6,181 nucleotides of DNA from contig DHAI01000048.1 in the NCBI GenBank assembly GCA_002397355.1, positions 1 through 6,181 on the forward strand, given 5' to 3'. The position numbers and the translations under genes are program-made. The first letter of the stretch is position 1. Every line of letters starts with the position of its first letter. Source of the stretch: Ruminococcaceae bacterium UBA4958 (lineage in GTDB: Bacteria; Bacillota; Clostridia; Oscillospirales; Acutalibacteraceae). Of the stretch, positions 5,420 through 6,181 are shown one piece after another. The notes beneath the pieces were generated by a model. The model did not search any database. It was not told the DNA's origin and worked only from the letters and a program-made list of their open reading frames with translations.

Positions 5420-5446
5420 AACGCCCGGGCGGCCGAAAATGTTTGC
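5420..5446 (-). promoter_or_regulatory. Candidate autoregulated ECF promoter
   Basis: On the minus strand GCAAAC (5446-5441) and CGTT (5423-5420) are separated by 17 bases, resembling the AAC-containing -35 and CGT-containing -10 of ECF-dependent promoters. It lies between the upstream gene's terminator and the sigma gene, as expected for autoregulation. A perfect 10-base palindrome CGCCCGGGCG (5422-5431) overlaps the -10 side. The match is to a loose consensus, so this is a suggestion. Confidence 0.4.
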
Positions 5447-5452
5447 CGGCTG

Positions 5453-5491
5453 AAAATAAATCGGGCGGCGGAAATTTTTTCCGCCGCCCGA
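5453..5491 (-). terminator. Strong intrinsic terminator of the 5495-5953 acetyltransferase gene
   Basis: Positions 5461-5474 and 5478-5491 are perfect inverted copies (14 bp, core CGGGCGGCGG), starting three bases past the stop codon. On the minus strand TTTATTTTC follows the stem. The tract of A then T at the loop means the tip may open to a larger loop. It separates this gene from the sigma operon. Confidence 0.93.
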
Positions 5492-5494
5492 CGC

Positions 5495-5953
5495 TCACCT
5501 GACAGCCATCACCATCACGAGGCAGGGATTCCATTCGTCCCAGAGAGTCGGGAAAGTTTCCAGCTTCCGGAACCCCATTTTCTCGTAAAACATCCGCGTT
5601 CTGTCGTACTCCTCATAATGCCCCGCATCCACGGTTTTCACCTGGAGGAACTCGTAGCCGTGTTTTTTGGCGTACCCGTAAAAAGCCCGGAAAAGTTCCC
5701 TGCCGATCCCGCGCCGGTGAAATGTTTTCCGCACGCCCATCACGTAGATCTCCGCGGTGTAAGGGCTTGTTTCCTTCAGCGCGATGAATCCAACCGCGGC
5801 GCCGTTTTCGCAGTATGCCCAGAACGGCATTTTTCCGCTTTCGCGGACGTACTCCGCCGTGCTGTCCGGCAAACCGAACCATTCCGGCAGGTCTCCCAGG
5901 ATCTTTTCCGCAATTTTCGACTTTTCCTCTCCGTCGGTTACGAATCGAATCAA
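5495..5953 (-). CDS. GNAT family N-acetyltransferase with a TTG start
   Basis: A 152-residue protein. The start is taken as TTG 5953 because GGAGG (5961-5965) lies seven bases upstream and the protein then begins MIRFVTDGEEKSKIAEKIL, a typical first strand and helix. LPEWFGLPD (22-30) and FWAYCENGAAVGFIALKE (44-61) follow. Motif A is textbook: IYVMGVRKTFHRRGIGREL (69-87), with R80-R81-G82-I83-G84 as the acetyl-CoA pyrophosphate loop. Motif B is DRTRMFYEKMGFRKLE (117-132). The frame stays open upstream to the window edge, but that part is low-complexity, Lys/Arg-rich and runs through a repeat, so it is not counted as coding. The acetyl acceptor is unknown; the LPEWFG-type N-terminus recurs in small clostridial GNATs of unassigned role. 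A strong terminator follows immediately. Confidence 0.88.
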   Translation of the reverse strand: MIRFVTDGEEKSKIAEKILGDLPEWFGLPDSTAEYVRESGKMPFWAYCENGAAVGFIALKETSPYTAEIYVMGVRKTFHRRGIGRELFRAFYGYAKKHGYEFLQVKTVDAGHYEEYDRTRMFYEKMGFRKLETFPTLWDEWNPCLVMVMAVR

Positions 5954-5960
5954 AATGTTT

Positions 5961-5965
5961 CCTCC
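5961..5965 (-). promoter_or_regulatory. Ribosome binding site that selects the TTG start at 5953
   Basis: GGAGG on the minus strand lies seven bases before TTG 5953. No ATG occurs at a usable distance. The next in-frame candidate upstream is a GTG at 6058 without such a site. Confidence 0.75.
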
Positions 5966-6046
5966 AGTCCCGTATGACCTCTCACGATCGGTGACCGGTT
6001 TTTGCGGAAAGATAGGCGCTCCGTCCGGAATCCCCGTTCGCGGCTG

Positions 6047-6069
6047 CTTTCCAGGCACCGCGTTTCTTT
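6047..6069. repeat. 23-bp direct repeat, copy 1
   Basis: The 23 bases starting CTTTCCAGGCACCGCG and ending TTTCTTT recur exactly at 6159-6181, giving a 112-bp period. The flanking bases differ on the left side, so the repeat begins sharply at 6047. It lies in the gap upstream of the 5953 acetyltransferase start. Confidence 0.9.
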
Positions 6070-6100
6070 TTCCGGCCGATCTTAAGTTTTGAAACGCGGT
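6057..6100. repeat. Inverted repeat inside the repeat unit
   Basis: ACCGCGTTTC (6057-6066), part of the direct repeat, is exactly complementary to GAAACGCGGT (6091-6100), around a 24-base interior. The second arm itself contains GAAAC-GCG-GTTTC (6091-6103), a short self-complementary element followed by TTTT. The same short motif therefore appears three times between 6057 and 6181, twice direct and once inverted. Confidence 0.75.
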
Positions 6101-6158
6101 TTCTTTTGCCTCGTTCTCTTCTTTGGGGAAAGCCTGCCGTAGTTTTGCTTTGCAGTTA

Positions 6159-6181
6159 CTTTCCAGGCACCGCGTTTCTTT
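6159..6181. repeat. 23-bp direct repeat, copy 2 (reaches the window edge)
   Basis: This is an exact copy of 6047-6069. The window ends on its last matching base, so the true repeat may be longer and further copies may follow. The 89 bases between copies (6070-6158) contain a partial inverted copy at 6091-6100. Confidence 0.9.

Noticed and set aside
5966..6046. Promoter for the 5953 acetyltransferase gene
   Set aside because: A minus-strand TCATAC near the ribosome binding site has no matching -35 or extended -10, so no promoter is called in this gap.
6047..6181. CRISPR array
   Set aside because: Only two repeat copies are seen, with an 89-base interval that itself contains repeat fragments. 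Spacing is too long and no cas genes are present.

Overview
The window looks like chromosomal DNA of a GC-rich Clostridia-type Firmicute, probably from the Oscillospirales/Ruminococcaceae side. This is an inference from strong AAGGAGG ribosome binding sites, tRNA genes with encoded CCA, extended -10 (TGn) promoters and the character of the proteins. Nothing marks it as a phage, plasmid or integrated element, and no transposase, integrase or CRISPR array is visible.

Layout. At the left edge (1-170) a tRNA cluster runs leftward: a near-consensus promoter, a complete tRNA-Gln(CUG), a hairpin spacer, and the first 19 bases of a second tRNA, probably tRNA-Pro. Facing right from the same intergenic region are a Cys-rich pentapeptide-repeat protein (248-856) and a GNAT acetyltransferase (922-1407), likely co-transcribed. 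Everything from 1450 to the right edge is on the minus strand. In transcription order these genes are: a GNAT acetyltransferase with a TTG start (5953-5495) ending in a perfect 14-bp intrinsic terminator; a two-gene ECF sigma/putative anti-sigma operon (sigma 5395-4811, membrane partner 4857-3784, 47-bp overlap) ending in a terminator at 3718-3681; a class I/II PLP aminotransferase of the LL-diaminopimelate/AlaT-like group (3638-2469); and a secreted-plus-four-helix membrane protein of unknown function (2346-1450), which converges on the 922-1407 gene.

How the genes fit together. The clearest functional unit is the ECF sigma/membrane-partner pair. The second gene's ribosome binding site lies inside the first gene, and an ECF-like promoter (GCAAAC, 17 bases, CGTT) sits just upstream, which suggests autoregulation. 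The partner has one membrane span and a large outer domain with four cysteines but no zinc-finger anti-sigma motif, so it is the best candidate for something poorly described. The other genes look like independent short units.

At the right edge (6047-6181) a 23-bp perfect direct repeat recurs with a 112-bp period, with a partial inverted copy between. It may be the start of a repeat array or a dispersed intergenic element cut by the window end.
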